From: Lautropia sp.
GTDB lineage: Bacteria; Pseudomonadota; Gammaproteobacteria; Burkholderiales; Burkholderiaceae_E
Assembly: GCA_013813615.1 (NCBI GenBank)
Contig: JACCRJ010000656.1
Location: 1-5,781, forward strand
Direction: 5' to 3'
Length of the DNA: 5,781 bases
Shown here: positions 1 to 5,781 of the stretch, piece by piece
How the letters are laid out: each line of letters opens with the position of its first letter
Position numbering within the stretch: position 1 is the stretch's first letter
Made by a program: the position numbers and the translations under genes
Notes under the pieces: model-generated
The model's input: only the letters and a program-made list of their open reading frames with translations
Database searches by the model: none
What the model was told of the DNA's origin: nothing

Positions 1-1
1 C

Positions 2-844
2 CTGACGCGCACCCGTAAACAACTCGTACGCGAGATCTCCCAGCACAGCTTGCGGATCCAGAAAGTGCTGGAGGACGCGAACCTGAAGCTCGGCAGCGTC
101 CTGTCGGATGTACTGGGCGGCAGCGGGCGCGCGATGCTCGAAGCGATCGTGGCCGGGGAAACCAACCCCGATAAACTGGCCGATCTCGCCTTGGGTACCG
201 CCCGAAACAAGACTGCGGAGTTGCGCGAGGCGCTGCGCGGTCGCATCACCGAGCACCATCGCGGGATGCTCAAGATGCATCTGGATGTGATCAATGCCTT
301 GAGGAACACGCTCGCCGAACTGGATGCGCGCGTGGGAAAGGCGCTTACGCCGATCCGCGAGCGCGCTCGCCTGCTGACGACGATACCGGGCGTCAGTGAC
401 CTCACCGCACGGGTGATGGTGGCGGAGATCGGCGTGGACATGACGCGCTTTCCCGACGCCGGCCACCTCATCTCCTGGGCAGGGCTTTGCCCGCGCAACG
501 ACGAAAGTGCCGGAAAACGACGTTCGACCCGGGTTCGCAAGAGCGGCACCTGGCTCAAAACCGCGCTCGTCACCGCCGCCTGGGCCGCAGTAAGGGTTAA
601 AACCGGATACCTGCGCGCCCAGTTCCTGCGCATCAAGGCGCGCCGCGGCGCCAAGAAAGCCATTCTCGCCGTGGCCGCTTCCATGCTCACCGCCGCCTAC
701 TTCATGCTGCGCGACGGCGTCGAATACATCGACCTCGGCCCCGATCACTTCGATCGCCATGACAAAAACCGGACCATCAAACGACTCCTCAAACGACTTA
801 CCGACCTCGGCTGCAACGTCGATCCTCATGCTCATGCAACGTAA
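2..844 (+). CDS. IS110-family transposase (recombinase), C-terminal part
   Basis: This is the DEDD/serine recombinase of an IS110-type element, which moves the element by bridge-RNA-guided recombination. The frame is open from base 2 with no stop, so the TTG at 50 is an internal leucine codon, not the start. About 280 residues are visible. Family members of this type have roughly 400, so about 120-130 N-terminal residues, including the RuvC-like DEDD catalytic residues, are off the left edge. Visible parts are a charged helical linker (2 to about 370), a helix-hairpin-helix-like stretch TTIPGVSDLTARVMVAEIG (about 377-433), and the Transposase_20 domain with WAGLCPRNDESAGKRRS (about 476-532). 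The serine codon 506-508 in ESAGK is the likely catalytic serine by comparison with IS621-type enzymes. The C-terminus (MLRDGVEYIDLGPDHFD) is normal for the family, and no internal frameshift is seen. Family assignment is very secure; activity is unknown. Confidence 0.93.
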   Translation: MTRTRKQLVREISQHSLRIQKVLEDANLKLGSVLSDVLGGSGRAMLEAIVAGETNPDKLADLALGTARNKTAELREALRGRITEHHRGMLKMHLDVINALRNTLAELDARVGKALTPIRERARLLTTIPGVSDLTARVMVAEIGVDMTRFPDAGHLISWAGLCPRNDESAGKRRSTRVRKSGTWLKTALVTAAWAAVRVKTGYLRAQFLRIKARRGAKKAILAVAASMLTAAYFMLRDGVEYIDLGPDHFDRHDKNRTIKRLLKRLTDLGCNVDPHAHAT

Positions 845-857
845 GGCTTCTTAGTAG
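845..857 (+). other. Small hairpin after the transposase stop
   Basis: AGGCT and AGCCT form a 5-bp stem around a 7-base loop, beginning at about base 843 within the TAA stop and ending near 860. No T-run follows, so it is a poor candidate for a rho-independent terminator. It may belong to the right end of the insertion sequence or may be chance. Confidence 0.2.
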
Positions 858-864
858 CCTGTTA

Positions 865-891
865 TTGAGCTTCGCCGGGGACAGGTATAGC
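865..891 (+). promoter_or_regulatory. Weak candidate promoter before the DUF1326 gene
   Basis: TTGAGC (865-870) and TATAGC (886-891) resemble sigma-70 -35 and -10 boxes. The 15-base spacer is shorter than the optimal 17, which lowers confidence. Its position between the transposase stop and the DUF1326 gene means it could be an outward promoter from the insertion-sequence end or the native promoter of the downstream gene. A leader of about 75 bases would result. No other convincing promoter is seen in the gap from 845 to 961. Confidence 0.2.
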
Positions 892-961
892 CTTGCGGTT
901 GTGGCCGGCCCCGCCTTCGCCTCGCCAAGGGACGGAGGATACACGGGGCCTGGAGTTTGCG

Positions 962-967
962 AGGAGG
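962..967 (+). promoter_or_regulatory. Ribosome binding site deciding the DUF1326 start
   Basis: AGGAGG is a near-perfect Shine-Dalgarno sequence, 6 bases before the ATG at 974. It argues against the longer TTG-started reading frame from 893 and against the ATG at 968, which directly touches it. Confidence 0.75.
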
Positions 968-973
968 ATGATC

Positions 974-1594
974 ATGCAAGCATGGCATTTCGAAGCGGAC
1001 TACTTCACTGCATGCAACTGCGACTGGGGTTGCCCCTGCAACTTCAATGTGCGGCCCACTGAAGGGCGCTGCATGGGCTGGGGTGCCTGGCGGATCCGGA
1101 CCGGGCAGTTCGGCGCAGTGTCGCTGAACAACACGCGGTTCGCGCTCTACTACAAGTTCCCGGGGGCGATCGAACACGGCCAGGGGACCGCCTGCGCCTA
1201 CGTCGACAGCCGCGCCTCCGACGAGCAACGGCAGGCGCTGGAGAGCATCGGCACCGGCAAGGCGGGCGGCGGCATCTTCGCCCTTTTCGGCGACGTGCTG
1301 GTCAGCGAGTGGCTGCCCACAAAGCGCGCGCCGATCGAGATCGACATCGTAGACGGCGTTGGCCGGGTCTCGATAGACGGCTTCGGGGCCGCCGACAGTG
1401 AACTGCTGAGCTATCCGGACGGGACGACGATCCGGCCGACGGAGGAACTGCCGCACGGGATCGAATTCAAGCGTGGGCTGATGACCAACGCCCGGAAATG
1501 GCACTGGCAGGACGGCGACCTGCTGGCGAGTTATGCCGACAAATACGGGGCGGCAGCGACGGTCAGGTTCACCGAGGAAGGCTGCATCGGCTGA
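974..1594 (+). CDS. DUF1326 domain-containing protein
   Basis: This is a 206-residue protein of the DUF1326 family, whose biochemical function is not established. The family hallmark is an N-terminal cysteine cluster. Here it reads TACNCDWGCPCNF, giving Cys14, Cys16, Cys20 and Cys22, followed by PTEGRC with Cys33. Two CxC pairs suggest metal binding or redox chemistry, which is inference. Further family-like elements are the IEHGQGTACAYVDSRA segment, the EQRQALESIGTGKAGG helix-glycine stretch and a WHWQDGD segment near the C-terminus. No signal peptide or membrane segment is visible, so it is probably cytoplasmic. The start at 974 is chosen because AGGAGG (962-967) lies 6 bases upstream; an in-frame ATG at 968 abuts this site and is less likely. 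DUF1326 genes often neighbour DUF2182 membrane-protein genes, but none is present here. The gene is flanked by the insertion sequence and converges on the LysR-type regulator. Confidence 0.9.
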   Translation: MQAWHFEADYFTACNCDWGCPCNFNVRPTEGRCMGWGAWRIRTGQFGAVSLNNTRFALYYKFPGAIEHGQGTACAYVDSRASDEQRQALESIGTGKAGGGIFALFGDVLVSEWLPTKRAPIEIDIVDGVGRVSIDGFGAADSELLSYPDGTTIRPTEELPHGIEFKRGLMTNARKWHWQDGDLLASYADKYGAAATVRFTEEGCIG

Positions 1595-1599
1595 CCGCT

Positions 1600-2508
1600 T
1601 CAAGGCAGCGACATCACTTGCGCCAGATGCGAATACACCGTCGACACCCGGCGCAGGTGCCGTGACTCCGGGTGGGTGAGTAGCCAGAGTTCGGTCTGAC
1701 ATTCGTCGAGGACATCGGTCAGTGCCATCAGGTCAGGCCGATTCTTTGCCAGGAAGACCGGCAGCATCCCGACCCCCAGCCCGAGGGCGACGAGCTCCAT
1801 CACGGTCAGGATACTGTTGACCCGGAAGCCCGGGTCCACCCGCGGGAAGTGGCGCTTGCGCCAGATCACCGACGGGTGATCGGGAAGCGCCTCGTCGGGC
1901 GCAATCCAGGGCGCAGTGCCGGCCTCGACGTCCGCATAGCGCCTCACCGTGCCCCGCCGGCCCGCGTACAGCGCCATCCGGATGGACCCGACCTGTCTGC
2001 CGATCAGATTCTGCGGCGGACGCCGGGTCGCCCGAACGGCAATGTCGGCATCGCGTCGGGTCAGGCTGGCCAGTTCATTGCCGGTGTGCAATTCGTACGT
2101 CAGCAACGGATGCGTCGCACTCAGTTCCTTCAGCCCGGGAGCGATCAGGCCGTGAAGGATCGTGTCGGTCGTCGTGATGCGCACCCTGCCCGCCACCTGG
2201 ACCGGCAAGCCCTGGGTGGCCGAGCGGGCCGCTTCCAGCGCAGCCTCCACCTGCTCCGCCTGCTCCGCCAGTGACTGCGCAAGCTCCGTGGACAGATAAC
2301 CCGCACGGGAACGTTCGAACAGGCGCTGACCCAGTCCGCGCTCGATGCGCTGAAGCGACCGGAAAACCGTCGACGGGTCCAGACCGAGCCTTTCGCCGGC
2401 GACTGCAAGCGTGCCGGTTCGCACCATGGCCAGCACGACCTCGAGATCGGCGGCGCCAAGCTTGTAATGCGCCCTGGGCCTTGCAGTCGATTGCGTCAGT
2501 GCATTCAT
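1600..2508 (-). CDS. LysR-type transcriptional regulator
   Basis: This is a 302-residue DNA-binding regulator of typical LysR-family length. The N-terminal winged helix-turn-helix spans about residues 18-75, with the helix-turn-helix core TLAVAGERLGLDPSTVFRSL (33-52) followed by QRIERGLGQRLFER, the family's recognition helix and dimer linker region. A linker helix rich in E, Q and A (about 75-95) leads to the effector-binding domain (about 100-295), seen in GRVRITTTDT, the ADIAVRATRRPP segment and ALGLGVGMLPVFLA. The effector is unknown. The ATG at 2508 is preferred because GGAG lies 6 bases upstream (2518-2515); a TTG at 2520 would put that site inside the gene. The gene is divergent from the glutathione S-transferase with 97 bases between start codons. 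This is the classical arrangement for a LysR-type protein that regulates the neighbour and itself, so control of that gene is inferred. Its 3' end lies 5 bases from the convergent DUF1326 gene. Confidence 0.92.
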   Translation of the reverse strand: MNALTQSTARPRAHYKLGAADLEVVLAMVRTGTLAVAGERLGLDPSTVFRSLQRIERGLGQRLFERSRAGYLSTELAQSLAEQAEQVEAALEAARSATQGLPVQVAGRVRITTTDTILHGLIAPGLKELSATHPLLTYELHTGNELASLTRRDADIAVRATRRPPQNLIGRQVGSIRMALYAGRRGTVRRYADVEAGTAPWIAPDEALPDHPSVIWRKRHFPRVDPGFRVNSILTVMELVALGLGVGMLPVFLAKNRPDLMALTDVLDECQTELWLLTHPESRHLRRVSTVYSHLAQVMSLP

Positions 2509-2526
2509 CGCTTGCTCCAATGCCTA

Positions 2527-2555
2527 TTTTCATGGCGTCTTTGCAATCTTACAGT
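2527..2555 (+). promoter_or_regulatory. Candidate sigma-70 promoter for the glutathione S-transferase gene
   Basis: TTTTCA (2527-2532) and TACAGT (2550-2555) each match 4 of 6 consensus positions for -35 and -10 boxes and are separated by exactly 17 bases. The predicted start near 2562 gives a leader of about 44 bases ending in AAAGGA (2592-2597), 8 bases before the ATG. Moderate consensus strength would suit a gene needing an activator such as the divergent LysR-type protein. This is a pattern match only. Confidence 0.35.
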
Positions 2556-2575
2556 CTCTGCACCGGACTTTCCGG
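2541..2575. promoter_or_regulatory. Candidate operator region in the LysR-GST intergenic space
   Basis: Two inverted repeats stand out in the 97-base divergent region. One is TGCA (2542-2545) and TGCA (2559-2562) separated by 13 bases and overlapping the candidate -10 box. It contains a T-N11-A spacing (T2541, A2553), as in LysR-type boxes, but with weak flanking symmetry. The second is the perfect CCGGA-CTT-TCCGG (2563-2575), at or just past the predicted transcription start. Either could bind the regulator. Neither is a canonical box, so the assignment is tentative. Confidence 0.3.
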
Positions 2576-2605
2576 ACCGAGCAAGACACTCAAAGGACTG
2601 ACGAC

Positions 2606-3214
2606 ATGAAACTCTATTACGCACCCGGCGCCTGTTCCCTGGCGGTTCACATCGGCCTTCATGAAGTGGGCGCCCGATTCCAGGCAGTTGCCGTCGATCT
2701 CGCCACGCACAGCATCGCCGGCAAGGGGGACTATTTCGATGTTTCGCCCCGCGGCTACGTCCCGCTGCTCGAATTCGACGATGGCTCGCGCCATACCGAG
2801 GCGGCCGCCCTGCTGCAATACGTGGCCGACCTCGATCCGACCCATGCATTGATCGGGGCACCCGGCTCGTCGCGACGCCTGTTGGTCATCGAATGGCTCA
2901 GCTTCGTCAGCACGGAGTTGCACCGGATGTTCAGCCCCTGGCTCTGGCACAAGGAGACAGCCGAGTCCACGCTAGGGACTGTCAGAGAGAAACTGTCTGC
3001 CCGGTTCGCCGAACTGGATGCCTTGCTGTCCGACCGCGAATACCTGGCAGGCGATTACAGCGTCGCCGACGCGTATGCGTTCACCATCATCAGCTGGGCG
3101 ACCTACCTGTCGCTGCCGTTGACCCCCTACGGTCACCTGCAAGCCTATCTCCGGCGGGTCGCGGCGCGTCCTGCGGTCCAAGCGGCCCTGAACGCCGAAA
3201 AACGGGGACGATAG
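2606..3214 (+). CDS. gstA: Glutathione S-transferase, beta class (GstA-like)
   Basis: This 202-residue cytosolic enzyme is expected to conjugate glutathione to electrophiles or to act in thiol redox chemistry. It closely resembles E. coli GstA in length and layout. The thioredoxin-like N-terminal domain (1 to about 78) starts MKLYYAPGACSLAVHIGLHE, with Cys10, the beta-class active-site cysteine. The cis-proline is Pro53 in GYVPLLEFDDG, and the glutathione gamma-glutamyl contact region is TEAAALLQY with Glu65. The helical C-terminal domain (about 86-200) has EWLSFVSTELH with His106, matching the second active-site residue of E. coli GstA, and the family N-capping segment YSVADAYAFT. AAAGGA 8 bases before the ATG supports the start. 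The physiological substrate cannot be read from the sequence. It is divergent from a LysR-type regulator that probably controls it. Its stop codon lies inside the hairpin of the terminator serving the opposing operon. Confidence 0.93.
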   Translation: MKLYYAPGACSLAVHIGLHEVGARFQAVAVDLATHSIAGKGDYFDVSPRGYVPLLEFDDGSRHTEAAALLQYVADLDPTHALIGAPGSSRRLLVIEWLSFVSTELHRMFSPWLWHKETAESTLGTVREKLSARFAELDALLSDREYLAGDYSVADAYAFTIISWATYLSLPLTPYGHLQAYLRRVAARPAVQAALNAEKRGR

Positions 3215-3222
3215 TCCCCGTT
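3198..3222 (-). terminator. Rho-independent terminator of the transport operon, overlapping the GST stop codon
   Basis: AACGGGGAC (3201-3209) and GTCCCCGTT (3214-3222) form a perfect 9-bp stem with a 4-base loop. Read on the minus strand, the stem runs straight into TTTTT (3202-3198), the textbook layout for intrinsic termination. It begins 11 bases after the epimerase stop at 3233. On the plus strand only TT follows the stem, so termination of the GST transcript there would be weaker. The GST stop TAG (3212-3214) lies in the loop and at the first base of the second arm. Confidence 0.8.
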
Positions 3223-3232
3223 GGGATCGGAA

Positions 3233-4231
3233 CTAGGAGCCGCGACGGGGGTGTTCAAGCGGGCCGGACGCGCTTTCGTCGGCTGCCCAGACCAGGTAAT
3301 CGCGGACCGCGGACCGCAGATCATGGCGCGGGAAGTCGCCTGCGATCGGCGTCAGATGTCCAATCGACAGCGGCGCGCGATCGGCAGACCCGTGGAAGTC
3401 GACGTTGGGCGCTACCGGGTCGATGGTCCACGTCAGATCGAGCCCCTCCACGGCCAACTGCCCGCAGAAATCGGCCACGGAGAACTGCGCGCCGGCGGCG
3501 ATATTGACGACCTCGGGCAGCCGCTCCGAGTGGTACAGCACCGCTGCCATCGCGTCGGCGGCGTCGCGGACATACAGCCAGTCACGGCAGCCGGGCCTTG
3601 GCAAGCGCACCGGCGCACCCGATCGGGCGAGTTGCATGATCTGCCACATCGGGCTCGGCGTGCCCCGCGTCGGGGCCGCCTGCTCCCAGGGACCGAACAC
3701 GCTGCCCAGCCTGGCCGCCGTGACGTCCAACCCGGCCTTGCGATACCGGAGCGCGATCCGCTCGGCGGCGAACTTGCTGGCTGCATAGACGCTCGCCGGC
3801 TGGGGTGGCGTCGTCTCTTGAAGCTCGGGCTGCAGGAAACCGGCGGCGCCGTAGACGGCAGCGGAGCTGACGATCACCACCCGCCCGACATGTCCGGCAA
3901 CAGCGGCGTCCAGCAGGTTGACGGTGCCGGCAATATTCACCGAAACGCAGGCCTGAGCCATGACCAACTCGTCCTTCTCGGCCGGGGAAACAGCGGCTGC
4001 GTGGATAATGCGGTCGGGCCGAATTTCGCGGACGAGTTGGGTCAGCGCCGTGCCCTCGCGGACATCCAGCAGTTCGGAATGCAAGCTGCCCGGCAGACCT
4101 GCCCACCGTGCAACCGCGTTCGCCGGCAAAGGCTGACTGTCGCAGCTGACGACCGATTCCCCTCGCTTCAGCAACGCCTCGACCAGATTGAGGCCGACAA
4201 ATCCAGAGCCACCCGTGACCAGGACGGTCAT
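3233..4231 (-). CDS. NAD-dependent epimerase/dehydratase family protein (extended SDR)
   Basis: This 332-residue Rossmann-fold enzyme belongs to the extended short-chain dehydrogenase family, which includes GalE-like epimerases, dehydratases and sugar-acid dehydrogenases. The NAD-binding motif TGGSGFVG is at 6-13, and Asp31 at the end of the second strand favours NAD over NADP. HAAAVS (77-82) is the usual loop near the nicotinamide. The catalytic set is Ser123 in VSSAAVYG, Tyr149 and Lys153 in [13 protein letters not shown] and [14 protein letters not shown] are the typical substrate-domain landmarks, and the latter is common to GalE-like members. The exact substrate cannot be assigned. The ATG at 4231 overlaps the ABC ATPase stop (ATGA, 4231-4228), and no good Shine-Dalgarno precedes it, so translation is probably coupled. 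As the last gene of an amino-acid-type importer operon, it may act on the imported compound, which is inference. A terminator follows at 3222-3198. Confidence 0.88.
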   Translation of the reverse strand: MTVLVTGGSGFVGLNLVEALLKRGESVVSCDSQPLPANAVARWAGLPGSLHSELLDVREGTALTQLVREIRPDRIIHAAAVSPAEKDELVMAQACVSVNIAGTVNLLDAAVAGHVGRVVIVSSAAVYGAAGFLQPELQETTPPQPASVYAASKFAAERIALRYRKAGLDVTAARLGSVFGPWEQAAPTRGTPSPMWQIMQLARSGAPVRLPRPGCRDWLYVRDAADAMAAVLYHSERLPEVVNIAAGAQFSVADFCGQLAVEGLDLTWTIDPVAPNVDFHGSADRAPLSIGHLTPIAGDFPRHDLRSAVRDYLVWAADESASGPLEHPRRGS

Positions 4232-5058
4232 TTCAGGATTTTTCCCAGGAACCGACGCGTACGTTCCTGCCGGGGCTGCTCGAAAAGCGCTTGCGGCGGG
4301 CCTTCTTCGACGATCCGGCCTTCATCCATGAACACCGCCCGGTGGCCTGCCCGCCTCGCGAATCCCATCTCGTGAGTGGCGACGATCATCGTCATGCCCT
4401 CGGCGGCGACTTCCTCCATCACCGCGAGCACCTCGCCCACCAGTTCAGGATCCAGCGCCGACGTGGGTTCGTCGAACAACATCACCTTCGGCCGCATCGC
4501 CAGGGCGCGCGCAATGGCCACGCGCTGACGTTGCCCGCCCGACAGCTGCTCAGGATAAGCTGTCATCTTGTCGCCGAGCCCGACCTTGGTCAGCTGATCG
4601 CGTCCGATTTCCGCCGCGACGCTTATTGGCATCCTACGAACATCCGTCAGCCCCGCGATCACGTTCTCGAGCGCACTCAGGTGCGGCCAGAGGTAGAAAA
4701 GCTGGAACACCATGCCGATCTGCGACCGCATCGCCGCCAGCTCGCGTCCCCGCATGCGCCGCAATTTGCCGTTCGCTTCGTTGAAGCCCATGCGCTTGCC
4801 ATCGAGTCTGACGATCCCGGCCGTGGGCTCCTCGAGAAAGTTAAGGCATCTCAGCAAGGTGCTCTTACCGGAACCGCTGGGTCCGATGAGCACGAGGACT
4901 TCACCGGGCTTCACCGCCAACGAGACCCCGCGCAAAGCCACCACCGATCCGAAACGCTTGTGCAGGTCGATCGCCTCGACCATGGGCCCCGACTCGCCCG
5001 AGACGATGCCTGCTTCAGCGCCCGCAGCATCCGACGCACGACCTGACTCCCGGCTCAT
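4228..5058 (-). CDS. Amino-acid ABC transporter ATP-binding protein (GlnQ/HisP type)
   Basis: This 276-residue ATPase powers a polar-amino-acid-type importer from the cytoplasmic face of the inner membrane. All nucleotide-binding motifs are intact: Walker [10 protein letters not shown] (59-67), Q-loop Gln119 in [11 protein letters not shown], signature LSGGQ (172-176), Walker B VMLFDEP with catalytic Glu197, D-loop SALD (200-203) and switch His229 in [15 protein letters not shown] and [11 protein letters not shown] are typical of the amino-acid (PAAT) subfamily. Two things are unusual: a 25-residue N-terminal extension before the normal start [12 protein letters not shown], and FQLFYLW where the family usually has FQQFNLF. 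The longer start at 5058 is preferred because AGGA (5066-5063) precedes it by 4 bases and it forms an ATGA overlap with the permease stop. The ATG at 4983 has no evident ribosome binding site. The substrate is unknown without the binding protein, which is not in the window. Confidence 0.94.
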   Translation of the reverse strand: MSRESGRASDAAGAEAGIVSGESGPMVEAIDLHKRFGSVVALRGVSLAVKPGEVLVLIGPSGSGKSTLLRCLNFLEEPTAGIVRLDGKRMGFNEANGKLRRMRGRELAAMRSQIGMVFQLFYLWPHLSALENVIAGLTDVRRMPISVAAEIGRDQLTKVGLGDKMTAYPEQLSGGQRQRVAIARALAMRPKVMLFDEPTSALDPELVGEVLAVMEEVAAEGMTMIVATHEMGFARRAGHRAVFMDEGRIVEEGPPQALFEQPRQERTRRFLGKILK

Positions 5059-5761
5059 GAAGTCCTGTTCAGTCCGAACTGACGCAGGCGGCGGGCACTC
5101 AGGCCACGTTTCTCGAACACCATCGCCCGCTCCAGGTAGAGCTGCAGCCAGGTCGGGGCCGAGGTGAGCACCAGGTAGATCAGGCCGGCGGCGGTCAGGA
5201 TCTCGATGGCGCGATAGGTGGAACTGTAGATCATCTGCGCGGTCAGCATGAGTTCAGGCACGGTGATCACGGACGCGAGCGAGGTGTTCTTCGTGTGGCT
5301 GATGAAGTTGCTCATGTAGGGCGGGATGATGATCCGGACGGCTTGCGGCATGATGATCCGCCGGACGATTCGCGGGTAGGTCATGCCGACCGCCCGGGCG
5401 GCCTCGATCTGGCCGGGGTGGATCGCCTGGATACCGGATCGGATGATCTCGCAGTTGTAGGCAGTCGAACTCAGCGACATCGCAATGATGGCCGCCGGCA
5501 GAGCATCGAGCGTCAGTCCGAACAGCGGAGCGGCGTAGTAGATGAAGACAGATGCAGCAGCATCGGCGTACCGCGAAAGATCCAGACATAGGTCCAGATC
5601 AGCGCGGAAAGCCAGCGCGGGCCGGCGCTGCGGCCCAGCGCCAGCAACGTGCCGAGCGCCGTACCGATCGACTGGCTGACAATGGCCAGGAAGATCGTCA
5701 GGGCTGCCGCTTGAAGCAGGTGGGGCAGGAAGTCGATCGCTACCCGGAAGTCCAGTTGCAT
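5055..5761 (-). pseudogene. Amino-acid ABC transporter permease, frameshifted
   Basis: This is an inner-membrane permease of the HisM/GlnP type that would pair with the downstream ATPase. The first frame runs from ATG 5761 through MQLDFRVAIDFLPHLLQAAALTIF and a first membrane helix (about residues 15-42) to WIFRGTPMLLHL, then turns to an unrelated tail ending at the stop 5515-5513. The rest continues in another frame from about 5549: FIYYAAPLFGLTLDALPAAIIAMSL, then the EAA loop (EAARAVG, with Pro 139) that docks on the ATPase, to the TGA at 5057-5055. One added base near 5547-5552 restores an uninterrupted 235-residue protein, the usual family length, reading HLFFIYY if a T is restored. No slippery heptamer is visible, so programmed frameshifting is unlikely. 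A shorter frame starting at ATG 5480 alone would lack the first helices. No strong ribosome binding site is seen before 5761, which suggests coupling to an upstream gene beyond the edge. Confidence 0.85.
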
Positions 5762-5781
5762 GGGTGTCTCGAGAACGCGGC

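Larger units (their letters stand above)
1..860 (+). mobile_element. IS110-family insertion sequence, right-hand part
   Basis: The window opens inside an insertion sequence of the IS110 family, recognised from its transposase. The left end, the start of the transposase gene and any left-end bridge RNA lie outside the window. IS110 elements lack classical terminal inverted repeats and make no simple target duplication, so the right end cannot be fixed from one copy. The end given here is approximate: it includes the transposase stop and a small hairpin just after it. The next gene's ribosome binding site at 962-967 sets the outer limit. Known for the family: recombination at a short core dinucleotide, guided by a bridge RNA. 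Whether this copy is intact cannot be judged. Confidence 0.6.

Noticed and set aside
903..910. GGCCGGCC palindrome before the DUF1326 gene.
   Set aside because: An 8-base GC palindrome is expected by chance in DNA this GC-rich, and no surrounding symmetry supports an operator or insertion-sequence end.
893..973. Upstream TTG extension of the DUF1326 gene.
   Set aside because: The strong AGGAGG at 962-967 fits the ATG at 974, the family N-terminus begins there, and the added residues show no conserved feature.
851..1702. Minus-strand open frame of 283 codons opposite the DUF1326 gene.
   Set aside because: It is the antisense shadow of a gene with a strong ribosome binding site and family motifs. 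It also runs into the LysR-type gene's 3' end, and its translation is low-complexity R/P/A-rich.
3221..4375. Long plus-strand open frame of 384 codons opposite the epimerase gene.
   Set aside because: It is antisense to a clear extended-SDR gene with intact motifs. Its translation is rich in R, G, P and Q without recognisable domains, as expected for a GC-rich shadow frame.
4291..5046. Plus-strand open frame of 251 codons across the ABC ATPase.
   Set aside because: It is antisense to an ATPase with every nucleotide-binding motif intact. The translation is H/R-rich and matches nothing.
5541..5560. Programmed ribosomal frameshifting to make the full permease.
   Set aside because: No slippery heptamer or obvious downstream stem-loop is seen, and programmed shifts are not known for this permease family. 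A one-base loss or sequencing error is simpler.
5254..5589. Third-frame minus-strand open frame overlapping the permease break.
   Set aside because: It does not carry permease residues and reads H/P/R-rich nonsense. The two real permease halves lie in the other two minus-strand frames.
1..5781. Search for CRISPR repeats, tRNA or rRNA genes, toxin-antitoxin or defence genes.
   Set aside because: No regularly spaced repeats, RNA-gene-like segments or defence-related domains were recognised. The genes are ordinary accessory metabolism and transport plus one insertion sequence.

Overview
The window is GC-rich, densely coded DNA, most likely from a proteobacterial chromosome. The support is a beta-class (proteobacterial) glutathione S-transferase, a LysR-type regulator, a polar-amino-acid ABC transporter and an IS110-type transposase. 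A betaproteobacterium such as a Burkholderiales member would fit, but the sequence alone does not settle the taxon.

Layout: (1) Bases 1-844 hold the C-terminal two thirds of an IS110-family transposase, read on + and open through the left edge. The right end of the element lies in the short gap after it. (2) A DUF1326 protein (974-1594, +) follows behind a strong ribosome binding site. (3) It converges, with a 5-base gap, on a LysR-type regulator (1600-2508, -). (4) The regulator is divergent from a gstA-like glutathione S-transferase (2606-3214, +). Their 97-base shared intergenic region has a plausible + promoter and two inverted repeats, so the regulator probably controls the transferase. 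(5) From the right edge leftwards on the minus strand runs a transport operon: amino-acid ABC permease (5761-5055), ABC ATPase (5058-4228) and an NAD-dependent epimerase/dehydratase (4231-3233). Each junction is a 4-base ATGA overlap. The operon ends at a near-perfect rho-independent terminator whose hairpin includes the stop codon of the convergent transferase gene.

The permease reading frame is broken. Its N-terminal third (from 5761) and C-terminal two thirds are in different frames, and they join near 5547-5552 as if one base were missing. All recognisable permease motifs are present across the two frames, so this is either a recent mutation or a sequencing error.

I found no CRISPR array, tRNA, rRNA, defence island or clearly new system. 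The points most worth a second look are the permease frameshift, the terminator shared with a stop codon, the coupling of a sugar-nucleotide-type epimerase to an amino-acid importer, and the orphan cysteine-rich DUF1326 gene beside the insertion sequence.
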